A stretch of 64,000 nt of DNA from Leptospira perdikensis (lineage in GTDB: Bacteria; Spirochaetota; Leptospiria; Leptospirales; Leptospiraceae), in contig NZ_RQGA01000003.1 in the NCBI RefSeq assembly GCF_004769575.1, forward strand, positions 124,001-188,000, read 5' to 3'. Shown here piece by piece: positions 48,991 through 59,251 of this stretch. The notes below the pieces were generated by a model. It was given only the letters and a program-made list of their open reading frames with translations, made no database searches and was not told the DNA's origin. Positions within the stretch are counted from its first letter, which is position 1, and each line of letters starts with the position of its first letter. Made by a program: the position numbers and the translations under genes.

Positions 48991-49830
48991 ATGAACTCAG
49001 CAGAAACTAAAGAGAATGCAGGAATATTTCAAAACACAGAAACACTACCTTCGCTTTTTTTGGGACATGGAAGTCCTATGAATGCAATTGAGGAAAATGA
49101 ATTTGTGGAAGGATTGCGAGATCTGAGTAAAACGATCCCCAAACCAAAAGCCATTCTTTGTATTTCCGCACATTGGGTGACCGATGGTACTTTTGTAACC
49201 GCGATGGAAAATCCTCCGACTATCCACGACTTTGGTGGGTTCCCAAAAGCATTATTTGATGTCCAATATCCGGCTCCGGGTAGCCCAGAACTCGCAAAAC
49301 TAATTCAATCTGTTGTCAAATCTCAAAAAGTTCAATTGGATTATGAATGGGGATTGGATCACGGAGCTTGGAGTGTCATCAAACATATTTATCCAAATGC
49401 TGACGTTCCCGTTGTGCAACTAAGTATGGCCTATAAAATTTCGCCTGAAGACCATTTTCAATTAGCCAAAGAATTATCATCCCTTCGAAACCAAGGTGTA
49501 CTCATTCTTGCCAGTGGGAATATTGTACATAACTTGCGTATGGTGGCCTGGGACAGATTGAACGAAGTGTATGGATTTGATTGGGCCCTCGATGTGAATC
49601 AAAAGGTCAAAAATTGGATTCTTGCTGGAGACAACGATTCCTTAATTCAAATTCGAAAATATGGAAAAGAATTCGAATGGGCCATTCCGACTGCGGAACA
49701 CTATTTGCCATTACTTTATACTTTAGGAACAAAATTGGATTCAGATTCTATTTCCTTTTTTAACGACAAACCTGTTGCCGGTGCTTTGACTATGACTTCC
49801 GTAAGATTGGAACCGAGTCAAAAGGGATAA
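48991..49830 (+). CDS. Class III extradiol dioxygenase, YgiD-like
   Basis: YgiD-like enzymes open catechol rings such as that of DOPA using a metal held by His residues. The 279 residues show LFLGHGSPMNAI (His26), CISAHWVTDG (His61), GLDHGAWSV (His124) and SGNIVHNLR (His180), the expected ligand and catalytic positions, plus HDFGGFP. A short N-terminal tail of about 18 residues precedes the domain. It is cytoplasmic. The esterase gene follows 3 bp downstream, so they form a pair. Natural substrate unknown. Confidence 0.88.
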   Translation: MNSAETKENAGIFQNTETLPSLFLGHGSPMNAIEENEFVEGLRDLSKTIPKPKAILCISAHWVTDGTFVTAMENPPTIHDFGGFPKALFDVQYPAPGSPELAKLIQSVVKSQKVQLDYEWGLDHGAWSVIKHIYPNADVPVVQLSMAYKISPEDHFQLAKELSSLRNQGVLILASGNIVHNLRMVAWDRLNEVYGFDWALDVNQKVKNWILAGDNDSLIQIRKYGKEFEWAIPTAEHYLPLLYTLGTKLDSDSISFFNDKPVAGALTMTSVRLEPSQKG

Positions 49831-49833
49831 GTT

Positions 49834-50490
49834 ATGGAGAAACCACTAGAATATTTAGTACGCAAACCAAAGGTTTCAGTGGAAAACCCACCACTTTTGC
49901 TTTTGTTACATGGAGTTGGAAGTAATGAAGAGGATTTATTTTCCTTATCCAATTACCTACCTGAATCCTTTCTCATTGTTTCTGCCAGAGGTCCTCTCAC
50001 TTTAGCACCAAAAAGTTACGCTTGGTATGAAGTTTTATTCACAACGGGCCAACCTAAGATCAATTTAGAGCAGGAAAAAGAAAGTATAAGACTCTTGATA
50101 GAATTTCTGGATTATCTTAAATCAAATTATCAATTTGATGAATCGAATGTTTGGACTTGTGGCTTTAGCCAAGGTGCTATCATGTCTTATTCATTGGGAT
50201 TATTATATCCAGAAAGATTCAAAGGGATCATAGCTTTAAGTGGAAGGTTGTTAGAAGAAAATAAAGAACTAGTGAAAGTCACAGAAGATGTTTTAAACAA
50301 AAAGATTTTTATATCACACGGCACAAACGATCGAGTTTTGTCAGTGGAGTATGCGAGATCGGTAAAAAACTATTTAGAAACATTGGGAATTCATCCGCAT
50401 TACAGGGAATATGAAGAGGGCCATAGTATCAACCGCGATATGTTAAAAGATTTAATCCAATGGATGGAAGGCGAAGTAGGACAAAATTAA
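49834..50490 (+). CDS. Phospholipase/carboxylesterase-family alpha/beta hydrolase
   Basis: The 218 residues match the small carboxylesterase group (EstB/YpfH-like): LLLLHGVGSNEEDL, the nucleophile elbow CGFSQGAIMS (Ser112), Asp166 in SHGTNDRVLS and His197 in EEGHSINRD. There is no signal peptide. AAGGGAT precedes the ATG, which follows the dioxygenase stop by 3 bp. Together they may handle aromatic or quinone-like esters, but this rests on adjacency only. Confidence 0.9.
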   Translation: MEKPLEYLVRKPKVSVENPPLLLLLHGVGSNEEDLFSLSNYLPESFLIVSARGPLTLAPKSYAWYEVLFTTGQPKINLEQEKESIRLLIEFLDYLKSNYQFDESNVWTCGFSQGAIMSYSLGLLYPERFKGIIALSGRLLEENKELVKVTEDVLNKKIFISHGTNDRVLSVEYARSVKNYLETLGIHPHYREYEEGHSINRDMLKDLIQWMEGEVGQN

Positions 50491-50497
50491 TTAGGAG

Positions 50498-51235
50498 TTA
50501 TATAATTTTTCCTATCCTTAATAAAAGTTCAAATTGAACGTTTATTTCTTTTTGTTTTTCCCAAAAGGGTTTCATTTTATTTCTTAATTCATCCACCGGA
50601 TTGTGCCCATTGGCTGTGATATAATGTTTTACGGCCGACCATGTATTTAAATATCCAATCAAATGTTCTTCTGTCCAAAGCAATTGAATCGCAAAGCTTG
50701 GTGTCTGGATTTCCTCGAAAGGAAAAGGAATCGTTTTATAATTCTCATCAATGTACTTTCGTTCCTTATCCCAATAAATTCCAATTACGTTCTGGTAAAA
50801 ATCATCAATCATTGTATCCATCGCTGGCGCGATTTGGATTCGTCCGTAGCCAATGGCAGCAATGAATGAATTCTTTTTTGCTGTCCTCTTAGCTTCCGCG
50901 TAAAACTGATCAAAATCAAACCAATGGATTGCTTGTGCAATTGTAATCAGATCAAATGTATGATCGGGAAAATTTGTTTTTTCAGCAGGTTGGACTGAGT
51001 AATTTATATTCTCTTTTTTTATCGCATTTTCAATTTGAGATTTGCTGATATCGGTTGCATAAACCTTCGAAAACATCTTTGAAAGTTCATAGGCAACTTG
51101 TCCATTTCCTGTTCCGCAATCCCAAACATTTTGTTTTGTTGGTAACAGTGAATTTAAATACTCAAAAAACTCTAATGGGTATGTTGGTCGATACTTTGCA
51201 TATTGATCTGACTGAGAAGAGAAATTATCTTTCAT
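50498..51235 (-). CDS. Class I SAM-dependent methyltransferase
   Basis: The 245 residues show motif I VWDCGTGNGQVAYEL (about 38-52), an acidic residue after the second strand in YATDISKSQIENA, and FDLITIAQAIHWFDFDQF (motif IV region). The opening SSQSDQYAKYRPTYP and the HWFD segment resemble the Tam/ubiE-like group that includes trans-aconitate methyltransferases. The substrate is unknown. It converges on the esterase gene, and no clear ribosome binding site is seen. Confidence 0.88.
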   Translation of the reverse strand: MKDNFSSQSDQYAKYRPTYPLEFFEYLNSLLPTKQNVWDCGTGNGQVAYELSKMFSKVYATDISKSQIENAIKKENINYSVQPAEKTNFPDHTFDLITIAQAIHWFDFDQFYAEAKRTAKKNSFIAAIGYGRIQIAPAMDTMIDDFYQNVIGIYWDKERKYIDENYKTIPFPFEEIQTPSFAIQLLWTEEHLIGYLNTWSAVKHYITANGHNPVDELRNKMKPFWEKQKEINVQFELLLRIGKII

Positions 51236-51491
51236 TTGAGTTTCGAAGTTTTTTAGTTATTTTATATTTAGACTTAAAAAATCATCTAGAAATCTGGTTA
51301 TAGTCTACTCGCGATCCCTCGACCCAGAAATTTGATATGCGATCGCTGTTATATGTATTTCGTATATCATCCGCAGGTTATCTGCAATTAGACGAAGACT
51401 AAAATCATACCCAGAAATAAAAAAGGTTAGATCAATATTGAAATCGAACTAACCCAATTCAAAGTTTATACTTTCGTTTTTTTAAAACTGA

Positions 51492-52796
51492 CTAATCAAT
51501 AATCCCCAATCGTTTGAAGATGAGTGGAATTCTTTCCAAATAAGGTTTGATTTGAAAAATTTCATTCAAATCGCTTTCTTTCAGGATGGCGGAACATCTT
51601 GGATCTTGTTTCAAAAGGTCACGAAGGTTTTTGGATTGGTCTGCCCATACCGCCATTGCATTTTCTTGAACGATGAGGTAGGCGTCCTCCCTTGTGATTC
51701 CGCCTTTTTCAATTAACCATAACAAAACTTTTTGCGAAAAAATAAGTCCGCGAGTTACGTTCAATGTACGTTCGGTGGCATCTGGATAAACATGAAGGCC
51801 TTTTAAAACAAAGTTCATTTTTTCCAAAATATAATCGAGAGCGATGGTGGAATCAGGGAGGACAATTCGTTCAGCAGATGAGTGAGAAATGTCTCTTTCA
51901 TGCCAAAGCCCAACGTTTTGTAATCCAACGTTTACGTTAGATCGAATCACTCGTGAGATCCCAGAAATTCTTTCGCAAACAACAGGATTTCGTTTATGAG
52001 GCATTGCCGAAGAACCTTTTTGGCCTTTGGCAAATGGTTCTTCTACTTCGCGTCCTTCGGTTTTTTGTAAAAGACGGATTTCTGTTGCCATTCGATCTAA
52101 ACTAGCAGCAACCACGCCAAGCACGGACATATAAAAAGCATGACGGTCACGTGAAATGACTTGTGTGGCAATTGGATCCACAATTAAGCCAAGTTTGGTT
52201 AAAACATATTCTTCAATTTCTAAATCAATATTGGAATAAGTTCCTACGGCTCCAGACAATTTACCTACGGCAATTTGTGTACGAGCATCTTTCATCCGTT
52301 CTAAGTTGCGAGTCATCTCTGCATAGAAGAGAGCAAACTTAAGTCCGAGTGTCATTGGTTCTGCATGGATTCCATGGGAACGTCCGATACAAGGAAGGTC
52401 TTTGTACTCTTTTGCTTTTTCTTTTGTTGTTTGTAAAAGGGTTTCGGTTCTTTGGATGAGAAGATCCATTGCTTGAACCATTTGTACGCAAAGTGCTGTG
52501 TCACCAACGTCACTGGAAGTCAGACCAAAGTGAACATGACGGCCTGCTGGTCCTATATAAGAATTTAGATTTGTCAAATAGGCGATGACATCGTGATGTA
52601 CTTTTGCTTCTATTTCTAGAATTTCATCTACATTGAATTTTGCCTTTTGCTTGATAGTTTCTAGGTCTTCTTTGGGAACTTCACCGCGGTTGGCACGGGC
52701 TTCACAGGCATAAATTTCAATATCTGTCCAAATTTTAAATTTGTTCTCTAATTCCCAGATGGCGGAAATCTCTGGATGGCTGTAACGATCGATCAT
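51492..52796 (-). CDS. purB: Adenylosuccinate lyase
   Basis: PurB performs two fumarate-releasing steps in purine synthesis. The 434 residues have the superfamily signature GSSAMPHKRNPV, the catalytic His in RSHGIHAEPMTLG, the TSSDVGDTA segment, and the N-terminal MIDRYSHPEISAIWE typical of PurB. The length fits. It is divergent from the FabG-like gene by 108 bp and has about 255 bp of gene-free sequence downstream, in which I see no terminator or RNA. Confidence 0.95.
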   Translation of the reverse strand: MIDRYSHPEISAIWELENKFKIWTDIEIYACEARANRGEVPKEDLETIKQKAKFNVDEILEIEAKVHHDVIAYLTNLNSYIGPAGRHVHFGLTSSDVGDTALCVQMVQAMDLLIQRTETLLQTTKEKAKEYKDLPCIGRSHGIHAEPMTLGLKFALFYAEMTRNLERMKDARTQIAVGKLSGAVGTYSNIDLEIEEYVLTKLGLIVDPIATQVISRDRHAFYMSVLGVVAASLDRMATEIRLLQKTEGREVEEPFAKGQKGSSAMPHKRNPVVCERISGISRVIRSNVNVGLQNVGLWHERDISHSSAERIVLPDSTIALDYILEKMNFVLKGLHVYPDATERTLNVTRGLIFSQKVLLWLIEKGGITREDAYLIVQENAMAVWADQSKNLRDLLKQDPRCSAILKESDLNEIFQIKPYLERIPLIFKRLGIID

Positions 52797-52904
52797 AAGG
52801 GCAGTCTTTCATTAGAAACTTCTGTTTCAACTGGGAATTTTACGATTGCCGAACGATGTTCGAAATTCAAGTTTAGAATCTAGTAATAAATCCTAGGGGG
52901 GCAT

Positions 52905-53672
52905 ATGTCCAAAGAATTCGAAGGAAAAGTAGCACTGGTAACGGGAGCTGCCTCTCCCATTGGTTTGGGAAGAGCAATCGCAAACCGAATCGCATCGCAT
53001 GGTGCAAGTTTGGTGCTTGTTGATTTGAATCAGGAAAAAATTGAAGAAGCTGCAAGAGAAGTAGAAGCTAAATTTGGTGTTAAGGCAATTGGAGTTGCTT
53101 GTAACGTTACGAAACCAGAAGATTGTGACATTGCCATCAGCAAAACAAAAGAAGCTTTTGGAAAATTAGATTTTCTTGTGAACAACGCTGGAGTTTTAAA
53201 AGACAATCTTCTCATTCGTATGTCTGAACAAGAATATGACTTTGTAATGGATGTTAACTGTAAGGGAGTTTTCCTTATGACTAAATCCGCTAGTAAACTA
53301 ATTCTTAAATCTGACTCAGGTCGGATCGTAAACATTTCCTCAGTTTCTGGATTAACAGGTCAACCAGGCCAAGCAAACTATTCCACTTCTAAAGCCGGAG
53401 TGATTGCGTTAACAAAAGTTTCTGCTCGTGAATTTTCAGGAAGAAACGTTTTAGTAAATGCAGTTTGCCCAGGTTACGTACAAACTGAAATGACTGGAAC
53501 ACTTTCTAAAGAAGTACAAGATAAGTTAACTGATCCTTCTGTGATCCCACTCAAACGTCCGGGAAAACAAGAAGAGATTGCATCCGCTGTTAAGTTTTTC
53601 TTAAGTAACGATGCATCTTACATTACTGGAACTTACCTCCGTGTAGACGGTGGTGCGGCTATCGGGATGTAG
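52905..53672 (+). CDS. fabG: 3-oxoacyl-ACP reductase-like SDR (FabG family)
   Basis: FabG reduces 3-oxoacyl-ACP with NADPH. The 255 residues show [15 protein letters not shown] (about 12-26), [24 protein letters not shown] with the catalytic Ser, Tyr and Lys, and a C-terminal YLRVDGG. The glycine motif has an insertion (GAASPIGLG) relative to the classical GxxxGIG form, so the acyl substrate is not certain. A strong TAGGGGGG site precedes the ATG. The last 14 bp overlap the convergent M23 peptidase gene. Confidence 0.85.
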   Translation: MSKEFEGKVALVTGAASPIGLGRAIANRIASHGASLVLVDLNQEKIEEAAREVEAKFGVKAIGVACNVTKPEDCDIAISKTKEAFGKLDFLVNNAGVLKDNLLIRMSEQEYDFVMDVNCKGVFLMTKSASKLILKSDSGRIVNISSVSGLTGQPGQANYSTSKAGVIALTKVSAREFSGRNVLVNAVCPGYVQTEMTGTLSKEVQDKLTDPSVIPLKRPGKQEEIASAVKFFLSNDASYITGTYLRVDGGAAIGM

Positions 53673-55623
53673 ATTTTTTATCCTTTGCCTTGGGTGCGAT
53701 TGTAATTGGTTTTACCACCTTTTGCACCTTAGGCGAAGATTCTTTCGGTTTTGATTCTTTTGTATTCTTTTTATCTTTGATCGTATCTGGATTTTGGTTT
53801 TCTAAAGATAGTTTTTTCTTTTCTTCAGGAATTGGTGGTGTTTGGATTTCATAATCATACCGCACAGTAGAACTCCAGTTCCCTGCAAAATCTCTTACAC
53901 TGGCAAGCACCGTATGTTTTCCCGGTTCGTATAAAATTTCTGGTTCAAAAATTTCCAATCGGCCGTCTTTCGGAAAAAACTCTGCTTTGCCTGGAATTCC
54001 ATCTACGGTGATATCAAATCCATCCGGCATAATTCCCGATCCAACATCGACTGCTTTTAAATACAAAGCAAAGTCTTCCCTTGGATATACTGTTTTATTC
54101 ATCAAATCATGTAGATAAATTGTAGGAGGAGTTTGGTCTGATAAAACAACAAAGAGTCCTGTTTTACGAAGTCTTACTTTGAAAAATTGACCCCAGGAAC
54201 TAAACGAAGATCCGTTAATTTTTTTTACATTTCCATCTGCCAATACTTCATATAAATCTGCTGAATTGATATCTTTAGTTTTGGGAACTTTTACATAAAG
54301 ATCGTAACCTAAATTAAAATCTTTAAAATCAGGACCAATTTTATATACGCTAGAAAGTTGATTGAGGCCTTTTGTATTGATTTGAATTTGTTCTTGGGCT
54401 TCGATTTCAAAAAATGCTTTAGAATATACAGCGTTTACAGGAAAAAACAATTCCACTTTTGTATCTTTGGATTTGAATGTAGTATAACGGTCATAGTACA
54501 CATTGTACTTCCATTCTTTGGTGACAATATGACTATAATCCCCTTGGTCCTTTAGGATATAAAAGGAAGCAAAAGACATTTGTCCACCCATGCCCGTGGC
54601 ACGAATTGTGATTTCTTTTGGTTCTCCCAAACGCATCTGCTCGCTATCCAAGAGGCCTTGTTCTCGGCCATTACTTCTCATTCCGAGTAGATCATTTCCG
54701 TCGCGGGTGTGTAGATAGTAGGAAAAAGGATTTCCATTTGGTTTACTGACAGAGCTGTCATACAATAAAACATTTTTTCTTGTATGTTCTTTTAGAATTT
54801 TAGAAAGCTGAAACCCTTGTAAAACATTTTCACCAATTAACATATCTAAGGTAAAAATTCCTAAACGATTATTGTTGGATTTTTGATGGAGTGCAATTTG
54901 AATTCCAACCTTTCCTTGGATAAAAAGTGTTGGGGACTCTGAGAGTTCAAATCGATTTCCACTGGTCTCATAAAATGGAATTTCAATGGTTTCATTTCTA
55001 CCATTGATAAAGGTACGAGGTGTTTGGGGAGTGATACGAATTGTATTAAACACAATTGGTTCTGCTATATTATAACCTAAACCATAATGCATGGGATTGT
55101 AATATACATTGTCTTTAAAAAGTTCAAAATGAAGATGGGGTGGACCGACTCCGGTATCTCCAGAAAATGCAATGATTTCTCCCGCATCAACCTCTACAGC
55201 TTCAGGAAGAGCAATGTCAAAATCAGTTCTGTCTTTATATCGTTTTGCTTGTTTTGATTTTAAAATCTGTTTGATGATTTTTTGTGAGAATTTATGTAAA
55301 TGACCATAACGAGAAGTCATTCCATCGTCGTGTTGTAAAAATAACGCATAACCAATGCTAGTCCATCTTCTTTGTACTCTTGTTACTTTTCCTTTCGCAA
55401 CGGCTAGGATGGGTACACCTATTCTCCCGCCGGTGGAAAAATCTTGTCCCATATGGAAATGGCCGGTTCGAAATTCTCCAAAGGCACCTGTAATCGAATC
55501 ATAACCTTTTACTGGCCAAAGGTATGGATTTTTTAAAACAAAACCAGGAGGGAAATCAGATACAGATATTGCAGAGAGTGGATAAAGAGAGAGTATCAGT
55601 ACTAATACGATTGAGCGCAACAT
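53659..55623 (-). CDS. M23-family metallopeptidase, exported
   Basis: M23 enzymes cut peptidoglycan cross-links or act as scaffold factors. The 654 residues begin with a signal peptide ([15 protein letters not shown]). The M23 domain lies unusually near the N terminus: HMGQD (57-61) and HLHFE (163-167) give the zinc and catalytic residues, so it may be active. A long region of probable beta domains follows (about 190-590), then a Lys/Pro/Ser-rich tail (about 595-654) of low complexity. The large C-terminal part is unrecognised. Confidence 0.87.
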   Translation of the reverse strand: MLRSIVLVLILSLYPLSAISVSDFPPGFVLKNPYLWPVKGYDSITGAFGEFRTGHFHMGQDFSTGGRIGVPILAVAKGKVTRVQRRWTSIGYALFLQHDDGMTSRYGHLHKFSQKIIKQILKSKQAKRYKDRTDFDIALPEAVEVDAGEIIAFSGDTGVGPPHLHFELFKDNVYYNPMHYGLGYNIAEPIVFNTIRITPQTPRTFINGRNETIEIPFYETSGNRFELSESPTLFIQGKVGIQIALHQKSNNNRLGIFTLDMLIGENVLQGFQLSKILKEHTRKNVLLYDSSVSKPNGNPFSYYLHTRDGNDLLGMRSNGREQGLLDSEQMRLGEPKEITIRATGMGGQMSFASFYILKDQGDYSHIVTKEWKYNVYYDRYTTFKSKDTKVELFFPVNAVYSKAFFEIEAQEQIQINTKGLNQLSSVYKIGPDFKDFNLGYDLYVKVPKTKDINSADLYEVLADGNVKKINGSSFSSWGQFFKVRLRKTGLFVVLSDQTPPTIYLHDLMNKTVYPREDFALYLKAVDVGSGIMPDGFDITVDGIPGKAEFFPKDGRLEIFEPEILYEPGKHTVLASVRDFAGNWSSTVRYDYEIQTPPIPEEKKKLSLENQNPDTIKDKKNTKESKPKESSPKVQKVVKPITIAPKAKDKKSTSR

Positions 55624-55671
55624 CAGATTTCACTATTATTTTCGGCGCTTATGGTGAAAAGACTTATAAGA

Positions 55672-55702
55672 ATCGAGGGGCTGTCGTATTTTTCCCCTCG
55701 AT
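55672..55702 (-). terminator. Terminator downstream of the enoyl-CoA hydratase gene
   Basis: ATCGAGGGG (55672-55680) and CCCCTCGAT (55694-55702) are perfect 9-base arms with a 13-base loop. Read leftward, a T-containing stretch follows. It lies 12 bp after the hydratase stop. Confidence 0.6.
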
Positions 55703-55713
55703 CGATGAAATTT

Positions 55714-56496
55714 TTATTTAAAAACGGGTCTTCGTTTTTCCTTAAGAGCCGTCATTGCTTCGAGTAGATTTTCAACAACACCTGGCTGCTCGAAGGATTT
55801 GATCGTATCTTTTTTATATTGTTCTAAGTTTGCTAGAAGTGCTCCGTTTAAAGTATTTTTAGTGGAACGATATGCCGCTTGCGGAACTTTCGAAAGTGTT
55901 TCTAATTTTTTTAAAGCAATCTTTCTTATGTCTTCTGGAGTTGGTGCAATTTCATCGATAAGTCCAATTCTTTTGGCCTCTGCACCTTTGTAAGTCGAAC
56001 CTTCCAAACAAACTTCAGCCCAATACCTTGGATCTACACACATACGAATACGATCGATAAAACTTCCTGGAAGTGGAAGGCCTACGTTTACTTCTGTAAA
56101 ACCAATCCGTCCTTTTCCATCGAGCATATATTTAAAATCGGATGCTACAGTGATGACAGCGCCACCACCCATCGCATGACCTGTGACTTCAGTAATCAAA
56201 GGTTTATCAAACTTTACAAGTTCACCAAAAAGAATAACAATTCCACCGACTTCATCGATGAGTTTGTCACGACTAGTAGAAAGTAAATTTTCTGCGTCGA
56301 GTCCGTTACAAAAAAATTTAGGATTATCCGTAGTTAAGATAATACCTCGTTTAGAATTGTCGGCTTTGATTTCATTTAAGATCTCACCGAGATCTCTCAT
56401 GTTTTGTCCCGTCAGTGAGTTTTGTTCGTTCATTTGAAAGCGAATGATTTCGCCTTTACCGTTTGGAATGTCGATGACTTCGCGTTTGTAATTCAT
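55714..56496 (-). CDS. Enoyl-CoA hydratase/isomerase family protein
   Basis: This is a crotonase-fold protein of 260 residues. It shows the oxyanion-hole regions GIILTTDNPKFFCNGLDAENL and TEVTGHAMGGGAVI, and FTEVNVGLPLPG in place of the usual catalytic Glu segment. The first usual catalytic Glu region (about residue 110-130) is not clearly conserved, so it may be an isomerase or a non-hydratase crotonase. AAGAAG precedes the ATG. It fits a fatty-acid-using organism; the substrate is unknown. The response-regulator gene upstream ends 33 bp before its start. Confidence 0.87.
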   Translation of the reverse strand: MNYKREVIDIPNGKGEIIRFQMNEQNSLTGQNMRDLGEILNEIKADNSKRGIILTTDNPKFFCNGLDAENLLSTSRDKLIDEVGGIVILFGELVKFDKPLITEVTGHAMGGGAVITVASDFKYMLDGKGRIGFTEVNVGLPLPGSFIDRIRMCVDPRYWAEVCLEGSTYKGAEAKRIGLIDEIAPTPEDIRKIALKKLETLSKVPQAAYRSTKNTLNGALLANLEQYKKDTIKSFEQPGVVENLLEAMTALKEKRRPVFK

Positions 56497-56529
56497 TGGT
56501 TACTTCTTTTGTTTTTTTAATTTTAAAAT

Positions 56530-57498
56530 TTATGATTGCGGAGGTTTTTCAGTCGAATCTGAGTTAGGTGGAGTCTCAGGAGGTGTTTCCGAAATGATTG
56601 GTTCTTCAGAAGTCAATGGAAGAGTCGGTCCTCCGATTGGAATTTCTATTTTTACATCGCCTAAAGATGTAGGTGGGGTGGGTGCACTTTCTTTGGCACT
56701 ATCTTTTGCAAACTTTTCCTTTTTTTCTTTCTTACGTTGTTCTTCTATCTTCTGTTCTTCCATTTTAACGTATTCATCGAATTCGTTTGGAGCCATAAAA
56801 ACTAACATTTTTTCATCATCTGATGCGTGTTCAATGAATGCACCCATGTGGCGACCGGCAATGAACACAACCTTCTCATGACCCATAAAGAGTTTCATTA
56901 CTCTTTCAAAAACTTCTACTTCTTCTTTTCCAAGTTCGGGGACTACACGAACATCAAAACAGATACGTTCGGCCAGAATGGATTTTAAAAAGTTAGGAGT
57001 GAATATTTTTTTAAATTCCGGAAACACATACCGTTTAAGATTGGCGCGGCATTGAAATAGAACTCTACCATGACCCCGATCCACAACGATAAAGGACATA
57101 TTGTCTCTAGTTTTTGAAGATTCGCTAAATTTATATTCTTCAATATGTGAATGAATTCGATCGAGAAGTGGTTGTTTGATCAATGGTTTTACCATATAAT
57201 CTGTAAATCCAAGTGCCTTTTGGTTTGCGACAAAGTTAGCATCTTCTTTGGGAATCATAGCGAGAATTGGAATATTGTGAGTGATCACATCCCGACGAAG
57301 TTCTAAAACAAATTCTAATTCTTTTTTATCCTTAAAGGTTAAACCCATAAGAATGATATCCGGGTTTGAGGATTTTACATACTCTTGGACTGTTTGCGAA
57401 AATTTTGTTATGACAACACGTTGGCGCAAACCAAGAAAGATATTTTCCAAATCCTGTGCGGAATTTAGATCGTTTTCAATCGCCATAATGAAATGCAT
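56530..57498 (-). CDS. Pseudo-receiver protein with Pro/Lys-rich tail
   Basis: The first 120 of 322 residues fit a response-regulator receiver fold: acidic residues near the start (AIENDLNS), a final DYMVKPL with the conserved Lys, and strands in between. The phospho-acceptor position in SNPDIILMGLTF is Gly52, where an Asp is expected, so normal phosphorylation is unlikely. A middle domain (about 128-245, starting NMSFIVVDRGHGRVLFQC) is unrecognised. The tail (about 245-322) is charged, then Pro/Thr-rich and probably disordered. The gene follows the EAL gene by 8 bp. Confidence 0.72.
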   Translation of the reverse strand: MHFIMAIENDLNSAQDLENIFLGLRQRVVITKFSQTVQEYVKSSNPDIILMGLTFKDKKELEFVLELRRDVITHNIPILAMIPKEDANFVANQKALGFTDYMVKPLIKQPLLDRIHSHIEEYKFSESSKTRDNMSFIVVDRGHGRVLFQCRANLKRYVFPEFKKIFTPNFLKSILAERICFDVRVVPELGKEEVEVFERVMKLFMGHEKVVFIAGRHMGAFIEHASDDEKMLVFMAPNEFDEYVKMEEQKIEEQRKKEKKEKFAKDSAKESAPTPPTSLGDVKIEIPIGGPTLPLTSEEPIISETPPETPPNSDSTEKPPQS

Positions 57499-57506
57499 AA
57501 TTATTT

Positions 57507-58856
57507 TTAAATCAAACCCTCTTCCGATGCCACTCGAAACAAATTCCCGACTTTCTTTTGTTTTTCTGACAAAATTTTATCTGTCAATACTTCTTTCACT
57601 ATATCTTCGTGAATGGAATGCAGAAGATCAAAATCTCTTTTGTAATCAGACACAGTCATTTTTCCAAATAGAATGTTTGCTTGGAATTGATAGATTTGGT
57701 GCTCCATAAGGAACCGCAAGGTATCGTAATCCTCTACGGCTTCTGCGGTGATCACGGCCTCTCTGTTGTCAGCAAGACGTTTACAATAATCGATAAATGC
57801 TAAGTTGTCCAAAAACTTGATTTGATCTTCTTCGATTTTGAATTTAAAACTGATTGGATCAAGTTTGAATTCTTTAATCATAATTCCTAAATCCAAAACA
57901 ATTTGATGAGACTGGCTTTTGACTCCAAAGTCGTCAGCAGCAAAACTCATTCCATGAGAATAAAAAGCATGACAAACATCCTTTAACGGATAATGGGAAT
58001 CGTCATATGGTTTTTCTACCAATTCAAATCGAATGTTTTCAGGCAGTAGATCTTTGTTTTGGATTAATTTTTTCAACCGATCGACACGACCTACATGGGA
58101 AAAAGTATCAATTAATGATTGTGGCGAAATATTAAATTTTAAAAGTCCCGGAGCCCCTTCGCAGGCTATGATTAGTTTTTCTAAAATCAAAAGTTCGATT
58201 CGGTTTAGATCTTGGTCAGAAGGAATGTCATTGATTAAATCTTTGTAACCAATGTATGCTCCACCACCGAGGAATACTTCCCCCCCTTTAACAGAATAGG
58301 TTTTATCTTTTGGGTTGAAGATTACAGTGGGTTGGATCATGGCTTCATGAACCGATCCAGAAATATAGGTGTTAGCTTTGTTGTAGTAGGTCCAACTCCA
58401 ACGCACTAAGTTATCGTTTAGATTTTTTTCGGAGGATTTATAAAGTTCGTTATAAATTTCATCATTATCGGAGATAAAATTAGATTGAGTTCTTGAAACT
58501 CCAAAATGAAAAGATGCAGTTTTATTTTGCATACATTGTTGTTGGAATTTACCAACAGCATTTTCAATATTAGGAAATTTTTCAATGTCCCACTCAAAGA
58601 GTGGAGAAATTCCCATGATCAATATATTTCTTTTTTCTAAGTAATGAAACCCGAAACAAATATCTTCTAAATCCAAACAGGCATAAAATTCGGTTCGGAG
58701 TAGATCCAAAAAATCAGTTAGTTCAATACCACTAATGTTTTCGAAACGAATGAGGAAGAGCGGCTTCCCTTGGTTTTCCTGGATAAAATGTTTTTTGAAC
58801 ACATCCAAGTCCTTCATACCAAAATAATAGGGACCTGTTAATAGTTGATTTTTCAA
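57507..58856 (-). CDS. EAL-domain protein
   Basis: EAL domains hydrolyse or bind cyclic di-GMP. The 449 residues have an unusual N-terminal half (1-175), perhaps a degenerate GGDEF-like domain. In the EAL half I see NISPQSLID (Asn242), FELVE (Glu278), ADDFGVKSQS (Asp308, Asp309), EFKLD (Lys331), TAEAVE (Glu372) and FQANILFG (Gln392), with the EAL motif itself as EVF (Glu193). Catalytic residues are thus largely kept although the motif words differ. The start is TTG at 58856, with GAAGG upstream; the ATG at 58817 is an alternative. Confidence 0.75.
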   Translation of the reverse strand: MKNQLLTGPYYFGMKDLDVFKKHFIQENQGKPLFLIRFENISGIELTDFLDLLRTEFYACLDLEDICFGFHYLEKRNILIMGISPLFEWDIEKFPNIENAVGKFQQQCMQNKTASFHFGVSRTQSNFISDNDEIYNELYKSSEKNLNDNLVRWSWTYYNKANTYISGSVHEAMIQPTVIFNPKDKTYSVKGGEVFLGGGAYIGYKDLINDIPSDQDLNRIELLILEKLIIACEGAPGLLKFNISPQSLIDTFSHVGRVDRLKKLIQNKDLLPENIRFELVEKPYDDSHYPLKDVCHAFYSHGMSFAADDFGVKSQSHQIVLDLGIMIKEFKLDPISFKFKIEEDQIKFLDNLAFIDYCKRLADNREAVITAEAVEDYDTLRFLMEHQIYQFQANILFGKMTVSDYKRDFDLLHSIHEDIVKEVLTDKILSEKQKKVGNLFRVASEEGLI

Positions 58857-58944
58857 ATGTAGCCTTCGTATATGATTTGATTCTCAAACGACTTCTTGTA
58901 AATTTATGAGAATTCAAAAGAAAAGGCAACAAGGATAGTAACTT

Positions 58945-59190
58945 ATGTTTAGTTTTATTTGGTTTTTACTGATTGGTCTTGCAGCAGGTTGGCTTGCTGG
59001 TCGTATTTTGCGTGGAAGGGGATTTGGGATCATTGCTAATTTGGTAATTGGTGTGGTGGGTTCCTTTTTAGGAGGGATTGTATTTGGACTTTTGGGCTTT
59101 CGCTCTTATGGCCTTATTGCAGAACTGCTGGTGGCAGTGGCAGGATCGATTTTGCTGATTTTCATCGCAGGTCTGATTAAAAAAAGATAA
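58945..59190 (+). CDS. GlsB/YeaQ/YmgE-family small membrane protein
   Basis: This 81-residue protein has three hydrophobic segments (about 2-21, 28-48 and 55-77), rich in Gly, as in the YeaQ/YmgE or transglycosylase-associated group of stress-linked inner-membrane proteins. Family features include the opening SFIWFLLIGLAAGWLAGRI and the GVVGSFLGGIV segment. AAGGA precedes the ATG. It is divergent from the EAL gene by 88 bp. Its molecular role is not established. Confidence 0.85.
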   Translation: MFSFIWFLLIGLAAGWLAGRILRGRGFGIIANLVIGVVGSFLGGIVFGLLGFRSYGLIAELLVAVAGSILLIFIAGLIKKR

Positions 59191-59251
59191 ACCCTTTGTA
59201 GTGGATTTTTCTGTAGAGCTGTAGCAAAGCAGAGGATCCCAAAATATAAGA

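Noticed and set aside
51236..51491. A short frame of about 21 codons between the methyltransferase gene and purB
   Set aside because: It has no ribosome binding site and a length expected by chance; no RNA structure is apparent.
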